DNA of 64,000 nucleotides from Prolixibacteraceae bacterium (GCA_003457135.1 DMSQ01000006.1:36152-100151), one strand, 5' to 3'; counted from the stretch's first letter, positions 24,056 through 32,978 are shown. Numbers and translations are program-made. The notes: a model not told the origin generated them from the letters alone.

Positions 24056-24107
24056 ACCATTTAACCATTCAACCATTCAACCATTTAACCATTCAACCAT
24101 TTAACCA
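24056..24107 (+). repeat. 8-bp tandem repeats upstream of ridA
   Basis: About six units of AACCATTT or AACCATTC in a row, ending 8 bases before the ridA start codon. A related run, TTACCAT three times, lies at 30640-30660 in the argD-proC spacer. Confidence 0.7.
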
Positions 24108-24114
24108 ATACCTT

Positions 24115-24492
24115 ATGAAACGTTTTATAAATACAGCAGATGCACCGGCAGCAGTTGGTCCGTATAGTCAGGCAGTTGAAGTCGCCGGCACCTTGTATAT
24201 TTCAGGACAAATAGCCCTTGATCCCCATACAATGAAAATTGTTGAAGGTGGAATTCAGGAACAAACAGAACAGATTTTGAAGAATATCGGAGCAATTTTG
24301 AGCGAAGCCGGATATGAATACAGCGATGTGGTTAAATCAACCTGTTTCTTAAGCGATATCGCTAATTTTAAGGCTATGAATGAGGTTTATGGCAGGTTTT
24401 ACGCTGTAAATCCTCCGGCCAGGTCTGCTTTTGCGGTCAGGGATTTGCCTATGGGGGTTTTGATAGAAATTGAAACTATTGCAGCCAAATAA
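24115..24492 (+). CDS. ridA: RidA family enamine/imine deaminase
   Basis: 125 residues, full-length. Hydrolyses reactive enamines and imines made by PLP enzymes, such as 2-aminoacrylate from serine/threonine dehydratases; cytoplasmic trimer. Motifs: AVGPYSQAVEVAGTLYISGQ (13-32), QTEQILKNIGAIL, and the active-site PPARSAFAVRDLPMGVLIEIE near the C-terminus with the key arginine in PPARS. It follows trxB by 113 bases and precedes a repeat that begins two bases after its stop. Confidence 0.93.
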   Translation: MKRFINTADAPAAVGPYSQAVEVAGTLYISGQIALDPHTMKIVEGGIQEQTEQILKNIGAILSEAGYEYSDVVKSTCFLSDIANFKAMNEVYGRFYAVNPPARSAFAVRDLPMGVLIEIETIAAK

Positions 24493-24494
24493 AA

Positions 24495-24510
24495 CAGTGT
24501 TCAGTCACAG
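24495..24510 (+). repeat. 3'-of-stop repeat after ridA
   Basis: CAGTGTTCAGTCACAG, two bases after the ridA stop; a partial second unit CAGTGGTCAGT follows. Confidence 0.7.
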
Positions 24511-24555
24511 TGGTCAGTTGTCTGGATTCATTCAGTCCAACAGTCTGTCAATCCA

Positions 24556-25077
24556 TCAGTCCTTTTTCAACTGACTGTCAATCATTTCTTTTAGTTTACT
24601 AAAATCTTTCGCTTCAAATCCGATTGAACTGAAAATTACTCTTCCTTCCGGCGAAATAAGGAAGTTCCGCGGGATAAACTGAGATGCAAATTTTGAATAA
24701 ATTTTACGTTCGGGATCAGGATAAAATGGCATGGTAAATTTATTTTCAGTCCGGAATGTATTCACTTCGTCCCAGTTGTGTTCACGACCAATAATCAGTA
24801 ATTCAAATTTCGGGTTCTTTTTGTATTTGTTGTAAATATCCGACTGAATATGTGGCAACTCTTTTCGGCATGGTCCGCACCAGGTTGCAAAAAATGTGAT
24901 TAACACTGTTTTGCCTTTCAGGTCACTGATACTTTGTGATTTCCCCGGACTCAATTCATAATTGAAATCCGGTACTGGTACTGAAAGTTTAACCAATGTT
25001 GTTTCTGCCTGCGCAAAACCATTGTAGCCGCCAAGTATAAAAAGCGCCAGAATTGCATTTTGAATGAAGCGTTTCAT
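24556..25077 (-). CDS. Secreted TlpA/ResA-like thioredoxin-fold protein
   Basis: 173 residues with signal peptide (NAILALFILGGYNGFAQA). Thioredoxin fold with FFATWCGPCRKELP as the redox motif, ISDLKGKTVLITF before it, and IPRNFLISPEGRVIF after it. Likely a periplasmic thiol-disulfide reductase, of the AhpC-TSA/TlpA group. The gene faces ridA convergently and follows argB in the same direction with a gap of 76 bases. Confidence 0.88.
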   Translation of the reverse strand: MKRFIQNAILALFILGGYNGFAQAETTLVKLSVPVPDFNYELSPGKSQSISDLKGKTVLITFFATWCGPCRKELPHIQSDIYNKYKKNPKFELLIIGREHNWDEVNTFRTENKFTMPFYPDPERKIYSKFASQFIPRNFLISPEGRVIFSSIGFEAKDFSKLKEMIDSQLKKD

Positions 25078-25153
25078 AGGATAAAATTAGTCATTATTTG
25101 GAATCGAAAAATGAGATTCACAGGAGTGATTTAAACGGAAACCATACTATTTT

Positions 25154-25933
25154 TCAATCTTCCTTCAGGCTTAACCGGGTTCCGCGTGCCATTGAAATCT
25201 GGTTCGGGTTCGTTATCAGAACCTGGCTAACTCCGTTTTTCATGGCATTAAATCCGTTATCGAGTTTCGGAATCATTCCTTCATTAATAATTCCTTCCTC
25301 CTGAAGTAACTTAAACCGGTTATAACTCAGTTCTGAAATTACTGAATTCTCGTCATCTTCCTTGAGCAATACACCTTTTTTCTCAAAACAATAAAATAAG
25401 TTGACCGAAAAATAATTCGACAGTTCAATAGCCAGATCAGCTGCTATGGTGTCGGCATTAGTATTAAATAACTGGCCTTTTCCATCGTGGGTTATGGGAG
25501 CCATAACAGGTACAACTTCTTCATTTAACAGTAATCGTAATTCTGAAGTGTTAACCCCAAGAATATCCCCGACAAAGCCGAAATCAATCGTTGTAACTGG
25601 TCTTTTTTTGGCGCGGATAACATTCAGATCGGCTCCGGTTAAGCCAATCGAATTACATCCTCTGGCTTGTAAACCGGCAACTATTGTTTTGTTGACTAAT
25701 CCGGCATAAACCATAGTAACCACTTCCAATGTTGCTTCATCGGTAATCCGGCGGCCTTCTGCCATATGGGTTTCAATACCCAGTTTTTCGGCCATACTGG
25801 TTGCCAGGCTTCCGCCGCCATGCACCAAAATACGCTTCCCCCTGATTTGAGCGAACTGATTTAGCAATTGATCCAGAGATTCTTTTTCTTCAACTACTTT
25901 TCCACCAACCTTTACAATAGTTAATCTTTCCAT
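25154..25933 (-). CDS. argB: N-acetyl(succinyl)glutamate kinase
   Basis: Phosphorylates N-acylglutamate in arginine synthesis. 259 residues of the amino-acid kinase family: VKVGGKVVEE (7-16), LVHGGGSLATSM, GRRITDEATLEVV, then GCNSIGLTGADLNVI, PVMAPITHDGKGQLFNTNADTIA and the C-terminal EGMIPKLDNGFNAMKNGVSQVLI. The last steps in this cluster and the Pro90 of ArgF' suggest an N-succinyl substrate, as in Bacteroides; this is inference. Confidence 0.94.
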   Translation of the reverse strand: MERLTIVKVGGKVVEEKESLDQLLNQFAQIRGKRILVHGGGSLATSMAEKLGIETHMAEGRRITDEATLEVVTMVYAGLVNKTIVAGLQARGCNSIGLTGADLNVIRAKKRPVTTIDFGFVGDILGVNTSELRLLLNEEVVPVMAPITHDGKGQLFNTNADTIAADLAIELSNYFSVNLFYCFEKKGVLLKEDDENSVISELSYNRFKLLQEEGIINEGMIPKLDNGFNAMKNGVSQVLITNPNQISMARGTRLSLKED

Positions 25934-25937
25934 AATA

Positions 25938-26001
25938 AGTGCCTAAAGTTTTAAGTGCCTGGAGTGCCTGGAGTTATTGAGTCCTAAATACTTTAGGCAC
26001 T
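25938..26001. repeat. Perfect 12-bp inverted repeat in the argF'-argB spacer
   Basis: AGTGCCTAAAGT (25938-25949) and ACTTTAGGCACT (25990-26001); further partial copies (AAGTGCCTGG, GAGTGCCTGG, CTTTAGGTACT) fill the 89-bp spacer. Confidence 0.75.
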
Positions 26002-26022
26002 ACGAACTTTAGGTACTCCGAA

Positions 26023-26973
26023 CTATTTTAACTCGTCTAATATCATTTTCAATACGGCCTGTGCAGAATACAAACGGTTTTCAGCTTCCTGAATAACGAT
26101 GGAGTTTGGGCCGTCAATCACTTCATCGGTAACAATCATATTACGGCGAACTGGCAGACAATGCATGAATTTTGCATGATCGGTAACTTCCATCTGTCGC
26201 TTCGAAACGGTCCAAGAACGATCTTTTGAAAGGATCTTTCCATAATTGGAATAAGATGCCCAGTTTTTGGCATAAATGAAATCGGCGCCTTTAAAAGCCT
26301 TCATCTGATCGTATTCCGGTTTAAGGTCACCCATAAATTCAGGGGCAAGTTCATAACCTTCAGGATGGGTCACTACCAATTTATAACCGGTCTGACGCAT
26401 CCACTCTACAAAGGAGTTTGGAACCGCTTGCGGCAAAGCGCGGGGATGCGGAGCCCAGGTTAAAACAACTTTCGGGCGGGCTTTGGTTTTGAACTCCTCA
26501 ATGGTTAAATGATCGGCAAACGATTGAAGCGGATGACGGGTTGCAGCTTCCATGCTAACAACCGGAACTCCTGAATAATCAACAAATTGCTGTATGATTT
26601 TTTCCTGATAATCGTCGTCCCTGTTTTCGAATTGGGCAAATGATCGTACTCCGATAATGTCGCAATAACGGCCAATAACGGGTACGGCTTCGCGGATATG
26701 TTCAGGTTTGTTGCCATCCATAATCACTCCCAATTCGGTTTCCAGTTTCCAGCCGCCTTCGTTGATGTCGAAAACGATCACGTTCATACCCAGGTTCAAT
26801 CCGGCTTTCTGCGTACTTAAACGGGTACGAAGGCTCGAATTGAAGAATACCAGCAAAAGGGTTTTATTCTTTCCCAGTTCCTGAAATTTATATGGCGATT
26901 GCTTGATTTCGAATGCAAGTTTTAAGGCTTCATCCAGATTTTCAATATCATGAACTGACGTAAAATGTCTCAT
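26023..26973 (-). CDS. argF': N-succinylornithine carbamoyltransferase (ArgF' type)
   Basis: Transfers the carbamoyl group to an N-acylated ornithine, forming N-acyl-citrulline. 316 residues. Carbamoyl-phosphate motif SSLRTR (46-51), the MEAATRHPLQSFAD block and MHCLPVRRN. The decisive residue is Pro90 in MDGNKPEHI: the Bacteroides fragilis succinylornithine enzyme has Pro90 where the Xanthomonas acetylornithine enzyme has Glu92, and that residue is known to set the specificity. So N-succinyl-L-ornithine is the predicted substrate. The carbamoyl phosphate comes from the carAB genes at 36067-40473. Confidence 0.93.
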   Translation of the reverse strand: MRHFTSVHDIENLDEALKLAFEIKQSPYKFQELGKNKTLLLVFFNSSLRTRLSTQKAGLNLGMNVIVFDINEGGWKLETELGVIMDGNKPEHIREAVPVIGRYCDIIGVRSFAQFENRDDDYQEKIIQQFVDYSGVPVVSMEAATRHPLQSFADHLTIEEFKTKARPKVVLTWAPHPRALPQAVPNSFVEWMRQTGYKLVVTHPEGYELAPEFMGDLKPEYDQMKAFKGADFIYAKNWASYSNYGKILSKDRSWTVSKRQMEVTDHAKFMHCLPVRRNMIVTDEVIDGPNSIVIQEAENRLYSAQAVLKMILDELK

Positions 26974-27171
26974 TAAAATTTTAATTTATTGTATTTTTGA
27001 ATTTTGTGTTGTTAAGAGTTTATTCAATAAAGATACAGCAATTTTCAATTCAGGAAAGAATTTTTATTCATTTCGGAAATTCCTTTTAGGAGTTGAATCC
27101 TGTTTCGTCCGAAGGGAGGTCAAAGCTTTTTTCTGCTTGTTTTCGCAGACGATTTTCTTCTATTACTATTT

Positions 27172-27255
27172 CTCTCTATAAATATTTCGCTCCTATGGAG
27201 CTGTTTTCCTACATTTCTGTTGGCTAGCGTACTAGGGGCAAAGGCTATTTTCATT
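27172..27255. repeat. Copy 1 of an approximately 85-bp two-hairpin intergenic repeat
   Basis: AAATATTTCGCTCCTATGGAG and the following 60 bases match 35060-35145: hairpin GCTCC-TAT-GGAGC, then CTGTTGGCTA...GGCAAAGG. Lies in the 321-bp proA-argF' spacer, which has no gene. Confidence 0.7.
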
Positions 27256-27274
27256 AAAAGCAGAGAACTGTAAA

Positions 27275-27288
27275 CTGCGACTGACCAC
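27275..27288 (-). repeat. 3'-of-stop repeat after proA
   Basis: Reads GTGGTCAGTCGCAG in proA sense, 6 bases after its stop. Same family as 24495, 35314, 37167 and 63973. Confidence 0.7.
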
Positions 27289-27294
27289 TTTTTT

Positions 27295-28545
27295 CTATTT
27301 CGCCCGAATCTGCCCGTTGCCTTCCACAATCCATTTGTAGCTGGTCAGTTCTTCGAGGGCCATCGGGCCGCGTGCATGTAATTTCTGGGTAGAAATGCCT
27401 ATTTCTGCACCCAAACCAAATTGCGCGCCATCGGTAAAAGCGGTTGAAACATTGCAATAAACCGCTGCCGCATCAACCGACCTTCTGAAAATTTCCAATG
27501 AACCTTCATCTTCAGAAACAATGGCTTCGGAATGTTTGGAACTGTATGTTGCAATGTGGTCGAGCGCTTCATCAAAATCGGACACAGTTTTAACCGCCAT
27601 TTTATACGACAAAAATTCGGTACCGAACGATTCTTCAGTAGCATGTTTGAGCAAACGGGATGGATATCTACCATCAAGCGCCTGATAGGATTTTTCATCG
27701 GCATAAATAACAACCTGACTTTCAGGAAGAAGTTTGGTGAGAAAAGGCAAGTCTTTCAGCCTGTTTTGGTGAATAATCAGGCAATCGAGCGCATTGCAAA
27801 CGCTTGGGCGGCGGGTTTTCGCATTGTTTATAATCGCCTGTCCTTTGAGGGCATTGCCAGTTTCATCGAAATAAGTATGGCAAATTCCGGCCCCGGTTTC
27901 AATCACCGGAATGGTTGAATTCTCACGGACAAAATTAATGAGGTTTTGCGAACCGCGTGGAATAATCAGGTCAACCAAACCATGTGCATGTAAAAGTTCG
28001 GTAGTAGCTTCGCGGTCAACCGGAAGGAGCGAAAGAATATTTTCGTCGAGTGCATGTTTACTTAGGACTTTCTGAATGACCTTTACAATAGCCACATTCG
28101 AATCGTTGGCATCGCTTCCTCCCTTTAAGACACAGGCATTTCCCGATTTCAGGCATAACGAAAACACGTCGAAAGTTACATTGGGACGGGCTTCGTAAAT
28201 GATACCGATGACTCCGAAAGGAACACTGATTTTTGAGATTTTCATTCCATTAGGACGGTTGGTTTCGCTCAAAATCCGGCCAAGTGGCGATGGGAGTGAG
28301 GCCACATTGCAAATATCGGTTGCGATTCCTTTTATTCGATCAGCAGTCAACATCAATCGGTCATACTTCGGATCATTTGGATCCATCCGGCTTAAATCTT
28401 TATCATTTTCCTGAAGGATAAACGCTGTATTTTCGGTTGCAGCAGTTGCCACATCCTCTAAAACCTGATTTATTTTTTCCACTGAAACCAGGTTAAGTTT
28501 CCGGCTGGCTTTTAAAACCAGTGTAAGTTGTTCTTTTACTGTCAT
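27295..28545 (-). CDS. proA: Gamma-glutamyl phosphate reductase (glutamate-5-semialdehyde dehydrogenase)
   Basis: Second enzyme of proline synthesis: reduces glutamyl-5-phosphate with NADPH. 416 residues, the usual length. Motifs: ISVPFGVIGIIYEARPNVTFD, SGNACVLKGGSDANDSN, then VIETGAGICHTYFDE with the catalytic-cysteine region, ALDCLIIHQ, and the C-terminal GAEIGISTQKLHARGPMALEELTS. It is preceded by proB and proC in the same direction, inside the arginine cluster. Confidence 0.96.
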   Translation of the reverse strand: MTVKEQLTLVLKASRKLNLVSVEKINQVLEDVATAATENTAFILQENDKDLSRMDPNDPKYDRLMLTADRIKGIATDICNVASLPSPLGRILSETNRPNGMKISKISVPFGVIGIIYEARPNVTFDVFSLCLKSGNACVLKGGSDANDSNVAIVKVIQKVLSKHALDENILSLLPVDREATTELLHAHGLVDLIIPRGSQNLINFVRENSTIPVIETGAGICHTYFDETGNALKGQAIINNAKTRRPSVCNALDCLIIHQNRLKDLPFLTKLLPESQVVIYADEKSYQALDGRYPSRLLKHATEESFGTEFLSYKMAVKTVSDFDEALDHIATYSSKHSEAIVSEDEGSLEIFRRSVDAAAVYCNVSTAFTDGAQFGLGAEIGISTQKLHARGPMALEELTSYKWIVEGNGQIRAK

Positions 28546-28590
28546 CGTTATTTTTTCATCTTACCAAATTCGTCCCCGGAAGTAAAAAAG

Positions 28591-28615
28591 CCCCCTTCCA
28601 GGGGGAGGAAGGGGG
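28591..28615. repeat. GC-rich 9-bp stem in the proB-proA spacer
   Basis: CCCCCTTCC (28591-28599) and GGAAGGGGG (28607-28615) with a 7-base loop. A similar C-rich/G-rich hairpin lies at 34199-34217. Either an mRNA stabilising hairpin or a dispersed repeat. Confidence 0.6.
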
Positions 28616-28710
28616 AAATATAACTCAGAAATCGGTCGCCATCTGGAGGCTTTAATTAAGGGATCTATAGAAAGGGTTATCAGTACACCAATCCCGAGTC
28701 AATATTTTTA

Positions 28711-29805
28711 TTATTCCATAATGTATAAATAGTCGTAATGAACTACCGCTTTTTTGTTTTTATTTCCTTTGTATTTTTCAGCTTTCTCCGAATTATATTC
28801 CGATTTTCCAATCCCGATCAGCTTTCCATTTTCATCTCTGATTTTCACCAAATCGCCTTTTTCAAAAGTTCCTTCGATAGCAACTACACCGACCGGCAAA
28901 AGACTGGTGGCCTGGCTCGAAAGCAGGGCATTCCTTGCGCCTTCATTCACAACCAATTCACCTTTGGCAAAACTTTCGGAATACGATATCCATTTTTTGA
29001 CATTCGATGCTTTTTTCTTTTCAGAAACAAAGGTTGTATGCACAAAATCTTCGGCAGCGTTCATAATATGCAGAAGTGCATTTTCCTTCATCCCGTTGGC
29101 AATGTGAACGTTAATGCCGCCCTTGGCCACTTTTTTTGCAATGTGGTATTTGGTCAACATTCCACCACGACCAAAACTCGATTTTCCGGTCGAAATGGCC
29201 TCGTTGAGCGGTTTGCTTTTAGAGGTGATTTCACGAATCACATTCGATCCGGGCAATTCGGGCGAACCATCGTAAATTCCGTCAATATTGCTCAGAATAA
29301 TCAAGGCTTCCGAATCTTCCATCGAGGCAATCAATCCTGAAAGTTCATCGTTGTCGGTAAACATCAGCTCGGTAACCGAAATGGTATCATTCTCATTCAC
29401 AATTGGAATCACTTTGTATTCTATCAGTGTCGAAATACAGTTTTTCATGTTCAGGTAATGCACCCGGTCGCTGAAATTCTCTTTGGTGGTGAGGACCTGT
29501 GCGCATGAAATTCCATATTTTTTGAACGCTTCAGCATAACAATTTATCAGTTTTACCTGACCAACAGCCGACCATAATTGACGTGCAGAAACAGTGTCCA
29601 GTTTTTTACCGTTTCCTATTTCACCACGACCTGCTGCAACTGCTCCTGATGATACCAATACAATTTCAACACCTTTTTGATGAAGAACAGCTATTTGATC
29701 GACCAGATGTGAAATGCTGGCATCATTCAATGTGCCATCCAGCCTGGTTAGAACGTTACTGCCCACTTTGACAGTGATTTTTTTATATCGTAAATGTATT
29801 TTCAA
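28711..29805 (-). CDS. proB: Glutamate 5-kinase
   Basis: First step of proline synthesis: ATP-dependent phosphorylation of glutamate. 364 residues: amino-acid kinase domain (1-260) with KVGSNVLTRLDG, LVSSGAVAAGRGEI, IVNENDTISV, and SSFGRGGMLTKYHIAKKVAKGG; C-terminal PUA domain (about 280-360) with AKGELVVNEGARNALL and LVKIRDENGKLIGIG. Usual bacterial architecture. The stop of proC is 9 bases upstream, so the two are co-transcribed. Confidence 0.96.
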   Translation of the reverse strand: MKIHLRYKKITVKVGSNVLTRLDGTLNDASISHLVDQIAVLHQKGVEIVLVSSGAVAAGRGEIGNGKKLDTVSARQLWSAVGQVKLINCYAEAFKKYGISCAQVLTTKENFSDRVHYLNMKNCISTLIEYKVIPIVNENDTISVTELMFTDNDELSGLIASMEDSEALIILSNIDGIYDGSPELPGSNVIREITSKSKPLNEAISTGKSSFGRGGMLTKYHIAKKVAKGGINVHIANGMKENALLHIMNAAEDFVHTTFVSEKKKASNVKKWISYSESFAKGELVVNEGARNALLSSQATSLLPVGVVAIEGTFEKGDLVKIRDENGKLIGIGKSEYNSEKAEKYKGNKNKKAVVHYDYLYIME

Positions 29806-29814
29806 AACAGTTTG

Positions 29815-30612
29815 TTAACCTTTCTCAATTTTGTTGAAAGAGGCGATCAAGCCCTGAATCAGCGACGAACTGAAACCTTTGTGTTCCATCTCATTCAATC
29901 CGGTAATGGTGATTCCCCGGGGTGTCGTTACTTTATCAATCTCCTGCTCCGGATGCCTTCCTGATTCGAGAATCAAGCCTGTAGCGCCTTTTACGGTTTG
30001 TGCCGTAATGAATTGGGCCATTTCGGAACTGAAGCCAATTTCGATTCCACCTTGCATGGCAGCCCGCATGTAACGCAAGGCAAACGCAATCCCGCACGAT
30101 GCAAGCACAGTGGCCGCGGCCATCAAATCTTCAGAAATAATAATTGCCTGCCCCAGTTGATCGAAAATATGCAGTACCCGGTTGCGCAGAACTTCCGATT
30201 TTACATTGGTCGAAATTAAAGTCATCGATTCCTGAATAGCAATGGCTGTGTTTGGCATTACTCTAAATACCAGAGATTTACCTTCAATTGATTCTTCTAA
30301 ACTTTGGAGCCCGACTCCTGCAGCGATCGAAATAAGAATTTGATTGGGATTTAATACCGGTTTAATTTCTTCGATGATGGCGTGAACCTGATAGGGTTTA
30401 ATTGCTAAAATGATGATGTCGGCATTTTGACAGGCTGATTTGTTATCGGTCGAGGTTTGTACACCTTGTCCCTGAAATTTTTCGAGTATGCTTGTCATAC
30501 GGTCGGTAACAGTAAATGAAGAAGGTGCAATCAGCTTCGATTTAATTAAACCGGTTGCGATAGCGCCCCCAATATTTCCTCCACCGATGATGGTAATTTT
30601 TTGATCAATCAT
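29815..30612 (-). CDS. proC: Pyrroline-5-carboxylate reductase
   Basis: Last step of proline synthesis: NAD(P)H reduction of pyrroline-5-carboxylate. 265 residues: Rossmann motif IIGGGNIGGAIATGLIKSK (8-26), VFRVMPNTAIAIQESMTLI, LASCGIAFALRYMRAAMQGG, and the C-terminal TTPRGITITGLNEMEHKGFS that includes the substrate-binding block. Usual length. The overlap of the proline and arginine genes puts the glutamate-semialdehyde routes under one transcript. Confidence 0.95.
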   Translation of the reverse strand: MIDQKITIIGGGNIGGAIATGLIKSKLIAPSSFTVTDRMTSILEKFQGQGVQTSTDNKSACQNADIIILAIKPYQVHAIIEEIKPVLNPNQILISIAAGVGLQSLEESIEGKSLVFRVMPNTAIAIQESMTLISTNVKSEVLRNRVLHIFDQLGQAIIISEDLMAAATVLASCGIAFALRYMRAAMQGGIEIGFSSEMAQFITAQTVKGATGLILESGRHPEQEIDKVTTPRGITITGLNEMEHKGFSSSLIQGLIASFNKIEKG

Positions 30613-30695
30613 TTTCTAAGTATTTACTATTAAGTAATTTACCATTTACCATTTACCATTTATACAACATGGAACATTTTCTCATTTCTTTTTCC

Positions 30696-31823
30696 TCATT
30701 CCTGAATTGTTTCGATCAATGCCTCAACAAATAGGTCAGCTTGTTCTTTTGTCAAAGTTAGGGGAGAAAGTAACCTGATGGTATTTGTCCCGGAAACGCC
30801 GGTAAAAATATGATGATTTTTTAACAAAACATGACGAATGTCATTAATTTGTTGATTTAATTCGAGCCCGATCATCAAACCAAGTCCTCTAACCTCTTTA
30901 ATACCTGAAATTTGCTTTAATTTTTCGATCAGATAACTACCCACTTTTTCGGCATTCTCAACCAGATTTTCACGTTCCATGATTTCCAAAACAGCCAGGC
31001 TAGCAGCACAGGCCAGGTAATTTCCGCCAAACGTGGTCCCCAACATTCCGTGCCATGGCTTTATTTCAGGGGCAATCAACAGCGCGCCGACCGGAAATCC
31101 GTTGCCCATTCCTTTGGCTATGGTAATGAGATCAGGTTTTACATCGGTATATTGATGGGCGAAAAACTTACCGCTCCGTCCGTATCCTGATTGAATTTCG
31201 TCCAGAATCAGCATTGCGCCGTATTGTTTACACAAGTTTTCAGCCTGAACCAGAAAACCTTCAGCAGGCACATGAATACCGCCGATTCCCTGAATTCCTT
31301 CAATGATTACACCCGCAATCTCATTGGTTTTCAACTTTTCTTCAAGCAATTCCAGGTTGTTGAACGGAAGAATAATCGCGTTGGGTGTTTCGTTGACCGG
31401 TGCGATGATTTTTGGATTATCGGTAACAGCAACTGCTGCCGACGTGCGCCCGTGGAATCCTTTTTTAAATCCAATTATCTTTTTACGGCCGGTAATAAAA
31501 GAAGCCAGTTTCAGGGCATTTTCGTTGGCTTCGGCTCCAGAATTCACTAAAAATAACTGGTAGTCAGGATACCCTGAGAGCTGCCCCAATTTGTCGGCCA
31601 GTTCTTTTTGCTGTGGAATCTGCACCGAATTGGAGTAAAAGCCAATCTGCTTTAATTGGTCAGTCAGCCGCTTGATGTAATGAGGATGTGAATGTCCCAC
31701 CGAAATCACGGCATGGCCACCATACAGATCCAGGTATTTAATACCGTTTTCGTCCCAAATGTAACAGCCTTCACCTTTAACGGGAGTGATGTCGAGTAAT
31801 GGATATACGTCGAATAGATTCAT
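30696..31823 (-). CDS. argD: N-acyl-ornithine aminotransferase
   Basis: PLP enzyme that makes N-acylornithine from N-acylglutamate semialdehyde. 375 residues, class-III fold: YLDLYGGHAVISVGHSHP (31-48), FFVNSGAEANENALK-like block (LFLVNSGAEANE), RTSAAVAVT, ILDEIQSGYGRSGKFFAHQ, and AKGMGNGFPVGALL with the PLP lysine. C-terminal GVSGTNTIRLLSPLTLTKEQ. Together with argF' and argC it fits the succinylated or acetylated route; the acyl group cannot be read from this enzyme. Confidence 0.94.
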   Translation of the reverse strand: MNLFDVYPLLDITPVKGEGCYIWDENGIKYLDLYGGHAVISVGHSHPHYIKRLTDQLKQIGFYSNSVQIPQQKELADKLGQLSGYPDYQLFLVNSGAEANENALKLASFITGRKKIIGFKKGFHGRTSAAVAVTDNPKIIAPVNETPNAIILPFNNLELLEEKLKTNEIAGVIIEGIQGIGGIHVPAEGFLVQAENLCKQYGAMLILDEIQSGYGRSGKFFAHQYTDVKPDLITIAKGMGNGFPVGALLIAPEIKPWHGMLGTTFGGNYLACAASLAVLEIMERENLVENAEKVGSYLIEKLKQISGIKEVRGLGLMIGLELNQQINDIRHVLLKNHHIFTGVSGTNTIRLLSPLTLTKEQADLFVEALIETIQE

Positions 31824-31834
31824 AATAAAAATGT

Positions 31835-31905
31835 TACGGGTTTCTTGTTACGAGTTTCGAGTTGGGGGGTTTGACTCGTAACCCGCAACTTGTAACTCGC
31901 AACGT
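31835..31905. repeat. Imperfect 30-bp inverted repeat in the argC-argD spacer
   Basis: GTTACGGGTTTCTTGTTACG and its near-reverse GTAACCCGCAACTTGTAACTC flank GGGGGGTTTG. The unit AACTCGTAACA also occurs at 37200-37229 after carA. Confidence 0.65.
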
Positions 31906-31911
31906 TTTATT

Positions 31912-32880
31912 TTAAAACGCCACCGCTTTCAAACCCAATCCCATCATTTCTTCGAGGCCAAACATCAGGTTCATGTTCTGAACGGCTTGACCGGACGCAC
32001 CTTTCAGCAAATTATCAGTAACTGAAAGGATCATCAGTTTATTACCATGTTTCTCCAGATAAACAATTGCTTTGTTGGTGTTTACCACTTGTTTCAGATC
32101 AGGGTTCGACTTGCTAACAAACACAAACGGATGCGATTCGTAATAATCCTGATACAACTGGACAGCTTCTTCCAACGAACCGTCAAATTTGGTATAAACT
32201 GAAGCAAAAATGCCCCGGGTATGATTTCCCCGAACGGGAATAAAGTTAATGTCGAAGTTAAAATCAGGCTGCAATTGTTTCAGGCTCTGTCTGATTTCGC
32301 CCAGATGCTGGTGCCCGAATGCTTTGTACACCGACACATTGTTGTTTCTCCAGCTAAAATGAGAGGTTTCGCCCGGCGATTGCCCCGCTCCGGTTGAGCC
32401 GGTAATGGCATTTACATGCAGTTCATCTTTGATCAGTCCGGCAGCAGCCAGCGGAAGGATAGCCAGTTGAATTCCGGTTGCAAAACAACCCGGATTGGCA
32501 ATTTTACTTGATTTGCATATTGATTCACGGTTCAATTCGGGCAAACCATAAACGAAATCGTTTCCTTCGTGCTTTATCCTGAAGTCGTGGCTTAAATCAA
32601 TGATTTTAACATTCTCAGGAAGTGAATTTTTCTGAAAAAATTCTTTCGATTTGCCGTGACCCATGCAGAAAAAAGCCACATCAATCAGCGAATAATCAAC
32701 TTCGGTCACAAAACGAATGTTAGTGTCACCCAACAAATCAGTGTGCACATCCGACAGTAAATTGCCACCGTTGCTGCTGCTTTGCACAAAACCAATTTCA
32801 GCCTGCGGATGGTTGAGTAGAATACGGATGAGCTCACCGGCGGTGTATCCGGCGCCGCCTATAATTCCAACTTTTATCAT
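31912..32880 (-). CDS. argC: N-acyl-gamma-glutamyl-phosphate reductase
   Basis: Reduces N-acylglutamyl phosphate to the semialdehyde with NADPH. 322 residues from the ATG at 32880 (MIKVGIIGGAGYTAGELI), preferred over a TTG 15 bases upstream. Rossmann GGAGYTAGE (8-16), catalytic cysteine in NPGCFATGIQLAILPL, SFAHDFR-like (DLSHDFRI), TGSTGAGQSP, and PVRGNHTRGI. Substrate acyl group (acetyl or succinyl) is not readable but the pathway context favours succinyl. Confidence 0.95.
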   Translation of the reverse strand: MIKVGIIGGAGYTAGELIRILLNHPQAEIGFVQSSSNGGNLLSDVHTDLLGDTNIRFVTEVDYSLIDVAFFCMGHGKSKEFFQKNSLPENVKIIDLSHDFRIKHEGNDFVYGLPELNRESICKSSKIANPGCFATGIQLAILPLAAAGLIKDELHVNAITGSTGAGQSPGETSHFSWRNNNVSVYKAFGHQHLGEIRQSLKQLQPDFNFDINFIPVRGNHTRGIFASVYTKFDGSLEEAVQLYQDYYESHPFVFVSKSNPDLKQVVNTNKAIVYLEKHGNKLMILSVTDNLLKGASGQAVQNMNLMFGLEEMMGLGLKAVAF

Positions 32881-32899
32881 TTTTCCAAATATCAAATTA

Positions 32900-32978
32900 G
32901 CACTTTGAAATAACGCTGCTGGCTGCTAGTCACTGGCTACTGGCAAAAAGCCAGCCGCTAGCTGCCAGTAGCAAGAAG
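32900..32978. repeat. Inverted-repeat-rich spacer between argG and argC
   Basis: GCTGGCTGCTAGTCACTGGC and its near-inverse around TACTGGCAAAAAGCCAGC pair over about 25 bases with mismatches; the whole 98-bp spacer is made of CTAG, TGGC and GCCAG words. Confidence 0.6.

Noticed and set aside
24056..24107. A CRISPR array from the AACCATTT repeats
   Set aside because: 8-bp units without spacers; too short and not flanked by cas genes.
27254..27918. ORFs in other frames of proA
   Set aside because: They contradict the strong ProA frame and have no motif of their own.
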